The notes beneath the pieces were generated by a model that ran no database searches, had not been told where the DNA came from, and worked only from the letters and a program-made list of their open reading frames with translations. A program made the translations under genes and the position numbers. DNA of 64,000 nucleotides, from positions 44,042,215-44,106,214 of the forward strand of contig NC_060059.1 in NCBI RefSeq assembly GCF_020283565.1, in the 5' to 3' direction. Source of the DNA: Trifolium pratense. Taxonomy: Eukaryota; Streptophyta; Magnoliopsida; Fabales; Fabaceae. Below, in pieces: positions 11,035 through 21,271 of this stretch; position 1 is the stretch's first letter, and every line of letters starts with the position of its first letter.

Positions 11035-12045
11035 TGAAATTCTGGCACACTAGTGTTAAGATGTTGTACTCAACGCTTCACCACTATAATACACTTTTAA
11101 TGCGTGAATCAATGATCCAACATCCAACCGCGCATACACAAGGAATAATAAACTTAACAAACTGAAAGTAAATTAACATAGTAATTTGTTAACCCAGTTC
11201 AGCATAAGCCTACTCTGGGGGATCCCAATCCAGGAGTGAATCCACTATGATAGTATTAGTTTGAAGCCCTCAATAAACCTCCCGTTTATGACTTCTCACC
11301 TAATCACCACCCGTGCTATATCCTACCTAAGACTCACCTAGGTATGAGAACCTCCGCTCACCTCCTCTTGACCACAGCCACTGTGATCGTACAATTCTAG
11401 ATTTAATATGTGAAGACACACTTCATAAAACACTCATACCATTTCCGTGCTTAAAAGCTTTGGAATGATATACACACACTATCTCCTTGCTTAGAAGCTC
11501 CAGAGATATTACAATGCACAAACACACAGTTCCTAGTCTAGTGGGAAATCAACACAAGACTTAGAACACAATAGACACAATACTAAAACCTAAACTCACG
11601 CTTTGTAAGACTCAAATCTGGTTTCAGTGAGTTGAACAATGGAGTCAACCTTCTTTAAATAACCTTCACGAGCTCAGGCTAGGTCTTCAATTAGGCTTCA
11701 ATAGTACAACATGATTAATGGTTCCTTCAAGGAATAATCTTCAATTAAAATGTTTTGTTTCCTTAACTTGAAGATCTGATTAGCAAGCAACACTTGATCA
11801 CGAGATCCATTAATAATTATGCGTGACAACGCTCCTTATCACAAACGAACATTTATTGTGAATTCCATATTTAGAACTTAGGCGCGAGATCTCACCATAC
11901 ACAGGCCCGGCCTACTGGATGTGGCATCCAATGTTGAAGCATTGTACCGAACATCTTGCTTATACTGGATAGTGGAAGCATGTAGTTCCACATCAGGAAA
12001 GATCACATGTTTTAGCAAAATGAGGCCAACCATACAACGCCAACA
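11035..12045 (-). repeat. 3' LTR of the minus-strand Sirevirus
   Basis: Same length as the copy at 20130-21140, with five visible substitutions (in the stretches around 11179, 11224, 11709, 11815 and 11928). It is bounded by the AAACT duplication on the left and by the polypurine tract AAAGGGGGAGAT (minus strand) on the right. Confidence 0.95.
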
Positions 12046-12741
12046 ATCTCCCCCTTTGGCAATTTTTGGCTAAAACATCCTAGGATGATTTCAACCGCTC
12101 TAAAGGGATACACAAGCTACCTTTTCTTCAACTCAACGTAGGCACACAGTCATGAAGTAAAGTAGAACAATTTAACATGCTTGTTTTAATAACCCCTCAT
12201 ATAAAAATAGCATATTTAATATGTATCAATTTAGAACTTCAGAGGCATGCAACAGCGGAAGGATAAGCACAAGTAGCCTCACAGGAATTTGCCAATAGAG
12301 AGTATAAGATTCTCATAAAAGAAACACTGGGGAAAAATAAATTCCCTCAAAGTTGAGAAAAATAAATTCTCAGGAACAGATGATGCTTCAACATGCAGTA
12401 GCACATTGTGTGCTAAGCAAAAATAAATATTGCTCCCCCTCAAAGGTAGAATCGAGTACCAAGTTCATCTTACTCCCCCTTAATTCATGCATAGAATTAT
12501 TCAGATGATCCAGCATCTGGTGGCACATCAAGGCCTCAGCAACCTATTATGGCATACAATAACTACTCCCCCTTTTTAGCCACAAAATAGACAAAATGGG
12601 AACTGCATAAAATAGTATCCAAGAGCAGTGCAGATAGTAGCAGAACAGAAAGTGCAGACAAAATATTACAAACCATGCACACTAGGTGCTAAATTCAGGG
12701 CTCAGCCCACAGACATGCAAAACAAAAATCCAAAATCAGAA
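12046..12741 (-). other. 3' non-coding region with multiple polypurine tracts
   Basis: On the minus strand AGGGGGAG-type tracts occur just inside the 3' LTR (12048-12059) and again near 12432-12440, 12472-12480 and 12566-12575. Repeated polypurine tracts upstream of the 3' LTR are a known Sirevirus hallmark. The tract touching the LTR is the likely plus-strand primer. No coding sequence. Confidence 0.7.
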
Positions 12742-14952
12742 TTACACAGAAGCACTTTGGGAGGAATCACTTTCTTCTCCTTCAGCATCTGAGTCAGCTT
12801 CTTCTCCACCACTAGAACCATCATCATCTGCATCAGCTGCTTGAGCTGCAGCCTCTTCAACCCTGAGAGCATGTATCATCCTTTCAAACTGCAACTTCTT
12901 TTCATCTAGCTCTTTACAGTTTGCTTCCAGCATAGCAATCATCTCCTTCCTTGTCATAGGAGTGTCAGCAGCAGCATTTGATGGTCCAACAATATCTGGA
13001 GCATGCTGTTTACTGTACAGCTTCTGATGAATGGCCAGAGGAGTTGCCCTTTTCTTAGCAGACTCATCCTCATGCCTTATATTCGGATGTTGGGACAAGA
13101 TGATGTCACAGATCAAAGTTGGAAAAGCAATGGGTTGCTTGGTGACAGAGGTCTTAGCATGCTGCACAACTTGATTGAAAATATATAGACCAGCATTAAA
13201 TTTTGTACCAGTACCAATCATATAAATGAGCTTACCCAGATTTGTTGCAATGTCAGATGCATGTGTTGTAGGAACCCAGTTGACAGATGCAATACGATTC
13301 AAGATGGCATATTTTTGGGTTAGCTTGACAGCAGGTACCTTCTCCTTCTTGGGCCAGGTTTTCACCTTTTCAGCTGTGATAGTTTTGCAGACCACATTGT
13401 CAGATACATCTATGTCAGGGTGAGGATCATCAGCATTACCCAGCACCTTGTTGATCACACTTGGAGAAAATGTCACACATTTTCCTCGAACATATACCTT
13501 CTGAAATTCTTTGTCCAAGGGATTGTCACAACCTATAGGGATGTTGACAACAAACTCCCTAACCAGCTTCTCATAGCAGGAACCTAAGCCCCACACAGTT
13601 TTGATCAATCCAGCATCATTGATCAAACTCACAATCTCTTCACATTCCAGAATATCTTTGCCTAGTTCCCTTTCCAGAGCCAATCTTCTTTTGCAAATGA
13701 TTCCCCATCGTTGAGCATAAGATGGAAGATGAAATGAAACATTGTCACAAGGAAAGTCTTCAATGTCAGGAGCAACAGATGGAGGCATGGCCTTCTTAGC
13801 AGACATAGCCTTCTTAGCAGGAGGCTTGATGCTTGAGTCATCCTTTTCAGCTTCAAAATTAGAGTCACTTGATGGTGCATTCTTCCTCTTCAGCACACCC
13901 TTTTTCTTTTCAGAAGGAGGTATAGGCTTGCTCCATCCTTTCTTAGGACCATACTTGACAGGCTTCAGAGTATTGTCCTTTGTTTTCTTGGTGACAACAG
14001 GGGTAGTGGTAACAGCAGGTGCAGGTGTAGTGGTCCTGCTTCTCAGTCTTCTCCCAATACCTTTTTGAGTGGGTGGAGGTTGCAGATCTTCTTCAGAGGG
14101 GACTTCATCAACATCCACTATGTACTGTTCTTCATTCGTGGTTTTCTCAGAGTCCTCACCAGCTTCATTCTTTGGCTCAGAATCAGCCACATCTTCAGGG
14201 GTACTTTCTTTGTTTACTTCCTCTTCAGTGGAAGCTTCAGTATTAGATCCACTGCCAAACGACCCAGTGGCAGTGTTAGCATGTGGGCTAGATCCTCCTT
14301 TGGATGCTTCAACATCCTTCTCAGCATCAGTTGGTATAGAGGATGGCTCAACACCGGTTGGAGCATCGGTTACAACAGCCTTTTCTTGAGATTTTTCAGT
14401 AACACCAGTTACGACATTCGTGGGAACTGCCATATTCTCAGGACCACTAGGATTATTGGTCACACAAACATTCTCAGCAACATTTTGGGTTTTTCCTAGG
14501 GTTTCAACAGAACTAGGGTTTTCCTTTGCAGAAGGGGTTTCTTGATTCACCTTTTCAGACACAGACTTAACACTTTCTTCATTAACCTTATTAGACGATT
14601 CAACATTCGCATTTTTGCCGGAGGCAACATCATGCGATTCCACATTCGCCGTTTCAGAAGAATTCTTACTTAAGTAGAGATCAGACATGCTCAAACCCCT
14701 TTTTACAGGAGATTGGGGTTTCTTCTTCTTAGACTTAATAGAATCAGACTTAATAGAGATCGAGGGAGACGATTCACTTACTTTCTTAGAAGATTTTGCA
14801 GATTTCTTCTTCTTAGAAGTAGTTGCAGGAATACTTGATATGGGCATCGCATCGACCACAACAGTTGTTCCTTCCTTCTTAGATTTTGATCTTGTTTTCA
14901 CAGTATCAGCAATTTTGTTTTTGATCTGAGCGGAACCGGAAGATTGAGACAT
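12742..14952 (-). CDS. Sirevirus ORF3, env-like / putative plant transposon protein
   Basis: From the first ATG at 14952 the frame gives about 736 residues (MSQSSGSAQIKNKIADTV...). The N-terminal ~400 residues are low-complexity, Ser/Lys/Glu-rich. A conserved globular region follows (LPSYAQRWGIICKRRLALER, KVYVRGKCVTFSPSVINKVLG, PTTHASDIATNLGKLIYMIG), matching the 'putative plant transposon protein' domain family found in ORF3 of SIRE-like elements. The C-terminus has a short coiled-coil-like stretch (MTRKEMIAMLEANCKELDEKK) and an acidic tail. I see no signal peptide or obvious membrane anchor, so 'envelope' is a label, not a shown function. The frame is open up to the pol stop codon at 15199-15201 without interruption, so a pol-ORF3 readthrough product is possible. 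Confidence 0.85.
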   Translation of the reverse strand: MSQSSGSAQIKNKIADTVKTRSKSKKEGTTVVVDAMPISSIPATTSKKKKSAKSSKKVSESSPSISIKSDSIKSKKKKPQSPVKRGLSMSDLYLSKNSSETANVESHDVASGKNANVESSNKVNEESVKSVSEKVNQETPSAKENPSSVETLGKTQNVAENVCVTNNPSGPENMAVPTNVVTGVTEKSQEKAVVTDAPTGVEPSSIPTDAEKDVEASKGGSSPHANTATGSFGSGSNTEASTEEEVNKESTPEDVADSEPKNEAGEDSEKTTNEEQYIVDVDEVPSEEDLQPPPTQKGIGRRLRSRTTTPAPAVTTTPVVTKKTKDNTLKPVKYGPKKGWSKPIPPSEKKKGVLKRKNAPSSDSNFEAEKDDSSIKPPAKKAMSAKKAMPPSVAPDIEDFPCDNVSFHLPSYAQRWGIICKRRLALERELGKDILECEEIVSLINDAGLIKTVWGLGSCYEKLVREFVVNIPIGCDNPLDKEFQKVYVRGKCVTFSPSVINKVLGNADDPHPDIDVSDNVVCKTITAEKVKTWPKKEKVPAVKLTQKYAILNRIASVNWVPTTHASDIATNLGKLIYMIGTGTKFNAGLYIFNQVVQHAKTSVTKQPIAFPTLICDIILSQHPNIRHEDESAKKRATPLAIHQKLYSKQHAPDIVGPSNAAADTPMTRKEMIAMLEANCKELDEKKLQFERMIHALRVEEAAAQAADADDDGSSGGEEADSDAEGEESDSSQSASV

Positions 14953-15192
14953 TTTCACAAAGAACTTGTTGAAGTTTTTGAGATTTTTGATGATTTGAGA
15001 TGATGGTTTGTGTTTGCAGATCGCAGCAAAGAGTTCAGAGGAAGTTGAAGGATTTTGAAAAGAATAATGATGATATGAGAGTTGATAGCGTGTAATTGAG
15101 AAGTTATGGAAAGTTATTTTTGTCTTTCCTAGATTTACGTGCGCCAATAGTTGAAATTTGGAGAAAAAAACGGTTGCGCGCACATAATGCCT

Positions 15193-15201
15193 TAACTGCT
15201 A
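15193..15201 (-). promoter_or_regulatory. Leaky-stop context between pol and ORF3 (UAG-CAG-UUA)
   Basis: Pol ends CLHEEL then TAG; the next codons are CAG TTA. UAG-CAR-YYA is the tobamovirus-type readthrough context, and stop suppression in such a context is reported for soybean SIRE1 ORF3. The downstream frame stays open to the end of ORF3 at 12742. Function here is inference. Confidence 0.75.
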
Positions 15202-18200
15202 TAATTCCTCATGTAGGCAAATCCCCAATTTGCCCCTAAGCCTTTCAAACTGATTTGCATATAAAGCTTTGGTAAAAATATCAGCTACCTGTTCTTCAGT
15301 TGCAACATGCTCCAATTTCACAATATTTTCTTCCACTAAATCCCTGATGAAGTGATGACGAATGTCAATATGCTTTGTTCTACTATGCTGAATAGGATTT
15401 TTTGAAATATTTATGGCACTTAAATTGTCGCAGTACAATGTTAGAGCATCCTGTTCAACATTGTATTCCTTAAGCATCTGCTTCATCCACAATAATTGAG
15501 AACAATTACTCCCAGCTGCAATGTACTCAGCCTCTGCAGTGGATAGAGAAACACAGTTTTGTTTCTTGCTAAACCATGAGATAAGATTCTCTCCTAGATA
15601 AAAACATCCACCAGAGGTGCTTTTTCTGTCATCAGCACATCCAGCCCAATCTGCATCACAATATCCCATCAACCTAGCATTGTTGGTGTGGGAATACATT
15701 ATTCCATAATCAGAAGTTGCATTGACATACTTCAAAATTCTTTTTACTTGTGTAAGATGGCTCATCTTTGGCTCAGCTTGGTACCTTGCACATACACCAA
15801 CAGCAAAGGTGATGTCAGGTATGCTTGCTGTGAGGTATAGTAGGCTCCCTATCATGCTTCTGTACAGGCTTTGGTCTACATCTACACCTTTCTCATCCTT
15901 GGTTAATTTTAGATGTGTGGCAGCAGGTGTTCTTTTGTGTGCAGCATTTTCTATGCCAAATTTCTTTATGATATTTTTAGCATACTTGCTTTGAGACACA
16001 AATATTGTGTCTTCCATCTGTTTCACCTGTAATCCAAGAAAATAGGTCAATTCTCCTACCAAGCTCATCTCAAATTCAGACTGCATCTGTCTCACAAAGT
16101 GTTGGACCATCGGTTCCGCCATCCCTCCAAAGACTATGTCATCAACATATATCTGTGCTATCAACAAGTTTCCATTCATTTCTTTGACAAATAAGGTCTT
16201 GTCATTTCCACCTTTCTTGTAACCTTGGTTGATCAGGAATTCAGTTAGCCTTTCATACCAAGCCCTTGGTGCTTGTTTCAAGCCATACAAAGCCTTTTTC
16301 AGTTTGTAGACATGATCCGGATGATTTGGATCTATGAAACCTTTGGGCTGTTCAACAAACACTTCTTCATGAAGATACCCATTTAGAAAGGCGCTCTTGA
16401 CATCCATTTGGTAGAGTTTGAGCTTGAGGATGCAAGCTACACCAAGAAGCAGCCTTATGGACTCTAGTCTTGCCACGGGAGCAAAGGTCTCATCAAAGTC
16501 AATTCCCTCCACCTGAGTGTAGCCTTGAGCTACCAGTCTTGCCTTATTCCTTGTTACTGTACCCTTCTCATCAGACTTATTCTTGTATATCCATTTAGTG
16601 CCTATGACATTTACTCCATGTGGTCTTGGAACAAGATCCCACACTTCATTTCTCTTGAACTGATTCAATTCTTCTTGCATTGCTCCAATCCAGAACTCAT
16701 CAATAAGAGCCTCTTTTATGTTTTTAGGTTCAAATTTTGATACAAAACAAGTGTTTGAGATAGCATCAATCTTTCTTCTGGTAGCAATACCTTGGTCTGG
16801 ATCACCTATGATTAGATCTTTGGGGTGATTTTTCTGTGTTCTAATAGATGGTGCTTTAGCTAGGGCAGGTACAGAGTCTTGATCGGATTCCTCACCTTTT
16901 AATTCAGACTTTTCACTTTGTGTTATCCCATCAGAATTGTCAGGGGATGGTTCAACATCTATTTCCACATCCTGTGATTGAGTGGATGGTGCATCATCAA
17001 TCACAACATTGATCGTTTCCATAATGACTTTGGTTTTTGAGTTATAGACCCTGTAGGCTCTGCTATTCAAGGAATATCCCAGAAATATACCTTCTTCACT
17101 TTTAGGATCAAGTTTTCGTCTTGGTTCTCTGTCAGCAAGAATGTAGCATTTACTCCCAAAAATGTGAAAGTGTTTCACTGTTGGCTTTCTTCCCTTCCAT
17201 AATTCATACAAGGTTGCAGATGTTCCCTTTTTGAGTGTTACACGGTTGTGTATGTAGCAGGCTGTACTCATAGCCTCTGCCCAGAACTGATATGGAAGAC
17301 CCTTGGCATGAAGCATTACCCTAGCAGACTCTTGAATGGTTCTATTCTTTCTCTCTACTACACCATTTTGTTGTGGTGTTATGGGAGCAGAGAATTCATG
17401 TTGGATACCTTCTGCTGCACAGAAATCATAGAATTTGCTATTCTCAAATTCCTTTCCATGATCATTTCTGACCCTTATGATGACAGACCCCTTTTCTCTT
17501 TGAAGTTGTACACATAAGTTTCTAAATGTTTCAAAACTATCTGATTTTTCTCTAAGGAAGTCTATCCATGTAAATCTAGAGAAATCATCCACCATAACAA
17601 AAGCATACCTTTTTCCTCCAAGACTTTCAGTCTGCATAGGTCCCATCAAATCCATATGTAACAATTCAAGTGTTCTGGTAGTAGATTGATGTTGAAGCCT
17701 TGGGTGCGCCACCTTGGTTTGTTTGCCTATCTGACATTCTCCACATATTGTTCCTTCGTCTATCTTTAGCTTGGGTAATCCTCTGATTGCTTCTTCAGCT
17801 ATGGCCTTTTTCATTCCTCTCAGGTGTAGATGACCCAACTTGTGATGCCAGAGTTTGACTTCCTCATTTTTGCTTATGAGGCAAGTAGACATATAATTTC
17901 CTTCTTCAGACACCCACAAGTAACAGTTGTCTTTGGACCTTACTCCCTTCATTATCAGTCTTCCTTCTTCATCTGTAACAAGACATTCTGATTGTGTGAA
18001 GTTCACCTTCATGCCTTGGTCACATAATTGACTGATGCTAATCAAATTGGCTGTAAGTCCTTTTACTAACAGAACATTGTCTAAGTTTGGTAACCCATTA
18101 TCAATTAGGTTCCCAATTCCTTTTATTTCTCCCTTAGCTCCATCTCCAAATGTTACAAAGCTTGTGGCATAGGACCTTAGGTTGGCTAGATACCCTTCCA

Positions 18201-19035
18201 CTCCAGTCATGTGTCTAGAGCATCCACTGTCAAAATACCAATCTTGTCTAGATGATGCCCGCAGTGATGTATGAGCTATCAGGCTTACACCATCTTCCTT
18301 CTTCTTCCACTCTTTCTTGACATTCACGTTCTCAGATTTGGGTTCAAGTGGCCGTGAATTCTGTGGATAGCCATACAGTTTGTAGCAATAAGGTCTAATG
18401 TGCCCTTTCCTACCACAATAATGACACCTCCAATTCCTTCTTTTAGTCCTAGGCCTTGACCTGTTGTATCGATGGTGAGGTGGGTGTTGAAGCATCGAGT
18501 TAGTCTGGACATGCTGCTTGGGTTTTAACCATGTGTCAGTTCCCTGATGTGTGGGAGGATGAGGAGGTAGTAACCCACCACTAACAGGAAAAGTTTTATC
18601 AATGGGAGTAGTGATTGTAGCTTTGTTGTAACCCATTTCTTGATCCACTATCTCGTAATCAAAGCCAATAGGTTTCTTACCAGCACTTTGTTTTAGCAGC
18701 ATGGCTTGAAACTTTTCTTCTCCTGATGCAAAAACTCTAACTTGTTTTCTAGCATGCTCCAAGTCTTCATTCAGCTTTTCAATCTCTTTGTTGAGAGTCT
18801 TAATTATATCCAGACATTCATTCTTCTCGGCCTGTAGTTGACAATTCGCCTTCTTTTGTTTTTCCAAGGCTTTGCAGAATTCATTGCTCCTGATGAATAA
18901 GTCCTTATAGGTAGCCAGAAGTTCTTCATATGATGTTTCATCGCATGATTCAGCATCAGATTCATAGACACCTGTCAATGCATTGACAAGTTTAGCAGAT
19001 TCACCTTCATCTTCTTCTGAATCATCCTCATCTGA
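15199..19035 (-). CDS. Sirevirus pol (protease, integrase, RT, RNase H)
   Basis: Counting from the Met at 18978 there are 1259 residues. In order: a Glu/Lys-rich coiled coil (about 15-90); a zinc knuckle CHYCGRKGHIRPYC (185-198); protease DSG within WYFDSGCSRHMTG (about 247-259); integrase HHCC (about 378-415) and catalytic D443, D506 and E542 with D-35-E spacing; a GKRYAFVMVDDFSRFTW core; reverse transcriptase from about 780 with YVDD at 944-947; RNase H with YCDADWAG and STAEAEY near 1110-1160. All catalytic motifs look intact. The frame is continuous with gag except for one TAG at 19036-19038, so the natural product is probably a gag-pol polyprotein. Confidence 0.93.
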   Translation of the reverse strand, partial: SDEDDSEEDEGESAKLVNALTGVYESDAESCDETSYEELLATYKDLFIRSNEFCKALEKQKKANCQLQAEKNECLDIIKTLNKEIEKLNEDLEHARKQVRVFASGEEKFQAMLLKQSAGKKPIGFDYEIVDQEMGYNKATITTPIDKTFPVSGGLLPPHPPTHQGTDTWLKPKQHVQTNSMLQHPPHHRYNRSRPRTKRRNWRCHYCGRKGHIRPYCYKLYGYPQNSRPLEPKSENVNVKKEWKKKEDGVSLIAHTSLRASSRQDWYFDSGCSRHMTGVEGYLANLRSYATSFVTFGDGAKGEIKGIGNLIDNGLPNLDNVLLVKGLTANLISISQLCDQGMKVNFTQSECLVTDEEGRLIMKGVRSKDNCYLWVSEEGNYMSTCLISKNEEVKLWHHKLGHLHLRGMKKAIAEEAIRGLPKLKIDEGTICGECQIGKQTKVAHPRLQHQSTTRTLELLHMDLMGPMQTESLGGKRYAFVMVDDFSRFTWIDFLREKSDSFETFRNLCVQLQREKGSVIIRVRNDHGKEFENSKFYDFCAAEGIQHEFSAPITPQQNGVVERKNRTIQESARVMLHAKGLPYQFWAEAMSTACYIHNRVTLKKGTSATLYELWKGRKPTVKHFHIFGSKCYILADREPRRKLDPKSEEGIFLGYSLNSRAYRVYNSKTKVIMETINVVIDDAPSTQSQDVEIDVEPSPDNSDGITQSEKSELKGEESDQDSVPALAKAPSIRTQKNHPKDLIIGDPDQGIATRRKIDAISNTCFVSKFEPKNIKEALIDEFWIGAMQEELNQFKRNEVWDLVPRPHGVNVIGTKWIYKNKSDEKGTVTRNKARLVAQGYTQVEGIDFDETFAPVARLESIRLLLGVACILKLKLYQMDVKSAFLNGYLHEEVFVEQPKGFIDPNHPDHVYKLKKALYGLKQAPRAWYERLTEFLINQGYKKGGNDKTLFVKEMNGNLLIAQIYVDDIVFGGMAEPMVQHFVRQMQSEFEMSLVGELTYFLGLQVKQMEDTIFVSQSKYAKNIIKKFGIENAAHKRTPAATHLKLTKDEKGVDVDQSLYRSMIGSLLYLTASIPDITFAVGVCARYQAEPKMSHLTQVKRILKYVNATSDYGIMYSHTNNARLMGYCDADWAGCADDRKSTSGGCFYLGENLISWFSKKQNCVSLSTAEAEYIAAGSNCSQLLWMKQMLKEYNVEQDALTLYCDNLSAINISKNPIQHSRTKHIDIRHHFIRDLVEENIVKLEHVATEEQVADIFTKALYANQFERLRGKLGICLHEEL

Positions 19036-20061
19036 CTAAGTAACAGCAAGACTCTTCTTCTTCTTTAGAAAAGTAGGGCATTCAGATTTGATATGACCAA
19101 ATCCTTCGCACTCATGACACTGAACTCCTCTAGATGAAGTACTTTTGTCATCACTTCTGGTCCTCCTTTGACTAGATACAGGTTTGTTGAAGTCAGATTT
19201 GGTGCTTGAACCATTGAACTTATTGTTGAAGTCAGATTTGGTACTTGGACCATTGAATTTATTTCTTTTATCCATCCTCTTCATGATACGGTTGAACTGT
19301 CTTCCAAGTAACACCATGGCTTCAGATAAACTTTCATCACTCTCCATATCTATCTCATCATCTTCTGCAGTATTAGAAGTAAAAGCCAAACTTTTGTTTT
19401 TCTTCTCTTTTCTTTGGTTTATGCTCATCTCATAGGTTTGGAGTGAGCCTATTAGTTCATCCACTTGAATGTTGGCCAGATCCTGAGATTCTTCTATTGC
19501 TGTTACTTTCATGTCAAACCTCTTAGGTAGAGATCTGAGGATTTTGCTCACCAGCTTTTCATCTGATATGGGTTCTCCCAAGGCATCAAATGAATTTGCA
19601 AATTCTAAAATATTCATGTGAAAGTCATGAATAGTCTCTTCTTCCTTCATACTCAGATTTTCAAAGTTTGTGCGAAGCATCTGAAGTTTGGACAGCTTTA
19701 CCTTGTTGGTTCCTTCATGTGCTTTCCTGAGTATTTCCCATGCCTGTTTGGCCACAGTGCATCGTTTAACAAGTCTGAACATGTTGATGTCCACCCCATT
19801 GAATATGGCATTCAAGGCTTTTGAATTTCCCAGAGCTAAGTCATCCTCGTCTTTAGAATAGTCTTTATTAGGCTTGATTTCACCTGTTACCTTTCCATCC
19901 TTATCAATGACCATTGGGGGTTCCCATCCATTTTCTACAGCTTTCCATGTTCTGCTATCAATGGATTTAAGAAACACCATCATCTTAGCTTTCCAGTAGT
20001 CATAGTTCTCAGGCCCAGTTAGCAGTGGTGGTTTAGAAACCGTTCCTCCTTCCTTGTCCAT
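19036..20061 (-). CDS. Sirevirus gag, ending at an in-frame TAG
   Basis: 341 residues from ATG at 20061, 68 bp after the 5' LTR. The N-terminus (PPLLTGPENYDYWKAKM) and the middle (KLQMLRTNFENLSMKEEETI, KLVSKILRSLPKRFDMKVTA) match the UBN2/copia gag capsid region. A repeated KFNGPSTKSDFN motif precedes a zinc knuckle CHECEGFGHIKSEC (about 314-327). The frame stops at TAG (19036-19038) right after SLAVT and continues at once in the same frame with SDEDDSEEDEGES, which in related elements follows a tryptophan-containing motif. So TAG may be a TGG-to-TAG mutation or a deliberate leaky stop. The +1 context is TCA, not CAR-YYA. Confidence 0.9.
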   Translation of the reverse strand: MDKEGGTVSKPPLLTGPENYDYWKAKMMVFLKSIDSRTWKAVENGWEPPMVIDKDGKVTGEIKPNKDYSKDEDDLALGNSKALNAIFNGVDINMFRLVKRCTVAKQAWEILRKAHEGTNKVKLSKLQMLRTNFENLSMKEEETIHDFHMNILEFANSFDALGEPISDEKLVSKILRSLPKRFDMKVTAIEESQDLANIQVDELIGSLQTYEMSINQRKEKKNKSLAFTSNTAEDDEIDMESDESLSEAMVLLGRQFNRIMKRMDKRNKFNGPSTKSDFNNKFNGSSTKSDFNKPVSSQRRTRSDDKSTSSRGVQCHECEGFGHIKSECPTFLKKKKSLAVT

Positions 20062-20113
20062 CTCACCAGAAATTTTCGTCCCTGAAGCTCACCCTGAGTT
20101 TCGAGCAGGGTGC

Positions 20114-20129
20114 CTGCTCTGATGCCAAT
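20114..20129 (-). other. Primer binding site of the minus-strand Sirevirus
   Basis: Minus-strand ATTGGCATCAGAGCAG directly follows the 5' LTR and matches the copia-type initiator tRNA-Met primer site (TGGYATCAGAGC). Confidence 0.9.
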
Positions 20130-21140
20130 TGAAATTCTGGCACACTAGTGTTAAGATGTTGTACTCAACGCTTCACCACTATAATACACTTTTAATGCGT
20201 GAATCAATGATCCAACATCCAACCGCGCATACACAAGGAATAATAAACTTAACAAACTGAAAGTAAATTAACACAGTAATTTGTTAACCCAGTTCAGCAT
20301 AAGCCTACTCTGGGGGATACCAATCCAGGAGTGAATCCACTATGATAGTATTAGTTTGAAGCCCTCAATAAACCTCCCGTTTATGACTTCTCACCTAATC
20401 ACCACCCGTGCTATATCCTACCTAAGACTCACCTAGGTATGAGAACCTCCGCTCACCTCCTCTTGACCACAGCCACTGTGATCGTACAATTCTAGATTTA
20501 ATATGTGAAGACACACTTCATAAAACACTCATACCATTTCCGTGCTTAAAAGCTTTGGAATGATATACACACACTATCTCCTTGCTTAGAAGCTCCAGAG
20601 ATATTACAATGCACAAACACACAGTTCCTAGTCTAGTGGGAAATCAACACAAGACTTAGAACACAATAGACACAATACTAAAACCTAAACTCACGCTTTG
20701 TAAGACTCAAATCTGGTTTCAGTGAGTTGAACAATGGAGTCAACCTTCTTTAAATAACCTTCACGAGCTCAGGCTAGGTCTTCAATTAGGCTTCAATAGT
20801 ACAGCATGATTAATGGTTCCTTCAAGGAATAATCTTCAATTAAAATGTTTTGTTTCCTTAACTTGAAGATCTGATTAGCAAGCAACACTTGATCACGAGA
20901 TCCATTAACAATTATGCGTGACAACGCTCCTTATCACAAACGAACATTTATTGTGAATTCCATATTTAGAACTTAGGCGCGAGATCTCACCATACACAGG
21001 CCCGGCCTACTGGATGTGGTATCCAATGTTGAAGCATTGTACCGAACATCTTGCTTATACTGGATAGTGGAAGCATGTAGTTCCACATCAGGAAAGATCA
21101 CATGTTTTAGCAAAATGAGGCCAACCATACAACGCCAACA
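20130..21140 (-). repeat. 5' LTR of the minus-strand Sirevirus
   Basis: 1011 bp, pairing with 11035-12045. A TATA-like TATTTAAA on the minus strand at 20749-20756 is the best core-promoter candidate, with transcription starting perhaps 30 bp downstream. Followed by AAACT at 21141-21145. Confidence 0.95.
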
Positions 21141-21145
21141 AAACT

Positions 21146-21266
21146 GACTCCACCTTAGTTGTATCCGCATTTCAAAATCCTGATAAACCAATTTCTTGTT
21201 CTATAGAAAAATGTTCTTCATATGGCAAAATCCATAAATTATATTGTCACTCATATATTTAGAGAA
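21146..21266 (+). pseudogene. LINE RNase H domain, right part
   Basis: Joining the frame across the retrotransposon gives the next RNase H motif (IKTDSTLVVSAF, with D) followed by decay. This shows that 11034 and 21146 were adjacent before the Sirevirus inserted. The fragment ends at the AGGTA duplication of the next element. Confidence 0.75.
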
Positions 21267-21271
21267 AGGTA

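Larger units (their letters stand above)
11035..21140 (-). mobile_element. Sirevirus-type Ty1/copia retrotransposon, nearly intact
   Basis: Two 1011-bp LTRs flank gag, pol and a third frame, all on the minus strand. The 5-bp duplication AAACT is present at 11030-11034 and 21141-21145. The LTR ends are TGTTGG..TTTCA (element orientation). The primer binding site next to the 5' LTR reads TTGGCATCAGAGCAGG. Domain order is protease-integrase-RT-RNase H, which is copia. An ORF3 behind pol and several polypurine tracts before the 3' LTR mark the SIRE/Sirevirus lineage. I count five LTR differences in 1011 bp, so insertion was recent. Confidence 0.95.

Noticed and set aside
13003..14929. Several plus-strand frames of 60-144 codons over ORF3
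   Set aside because: They are antisense shadows of the long minus-strand ORF3, which has the conserved domain.
14952..15183. GTG at 15183 as the start of ORF3 (813 residues)
   Set aside because: Plants rarely start at GTG. The open frame above the first ATG (14952) is better explained as readthrough linker from pol.
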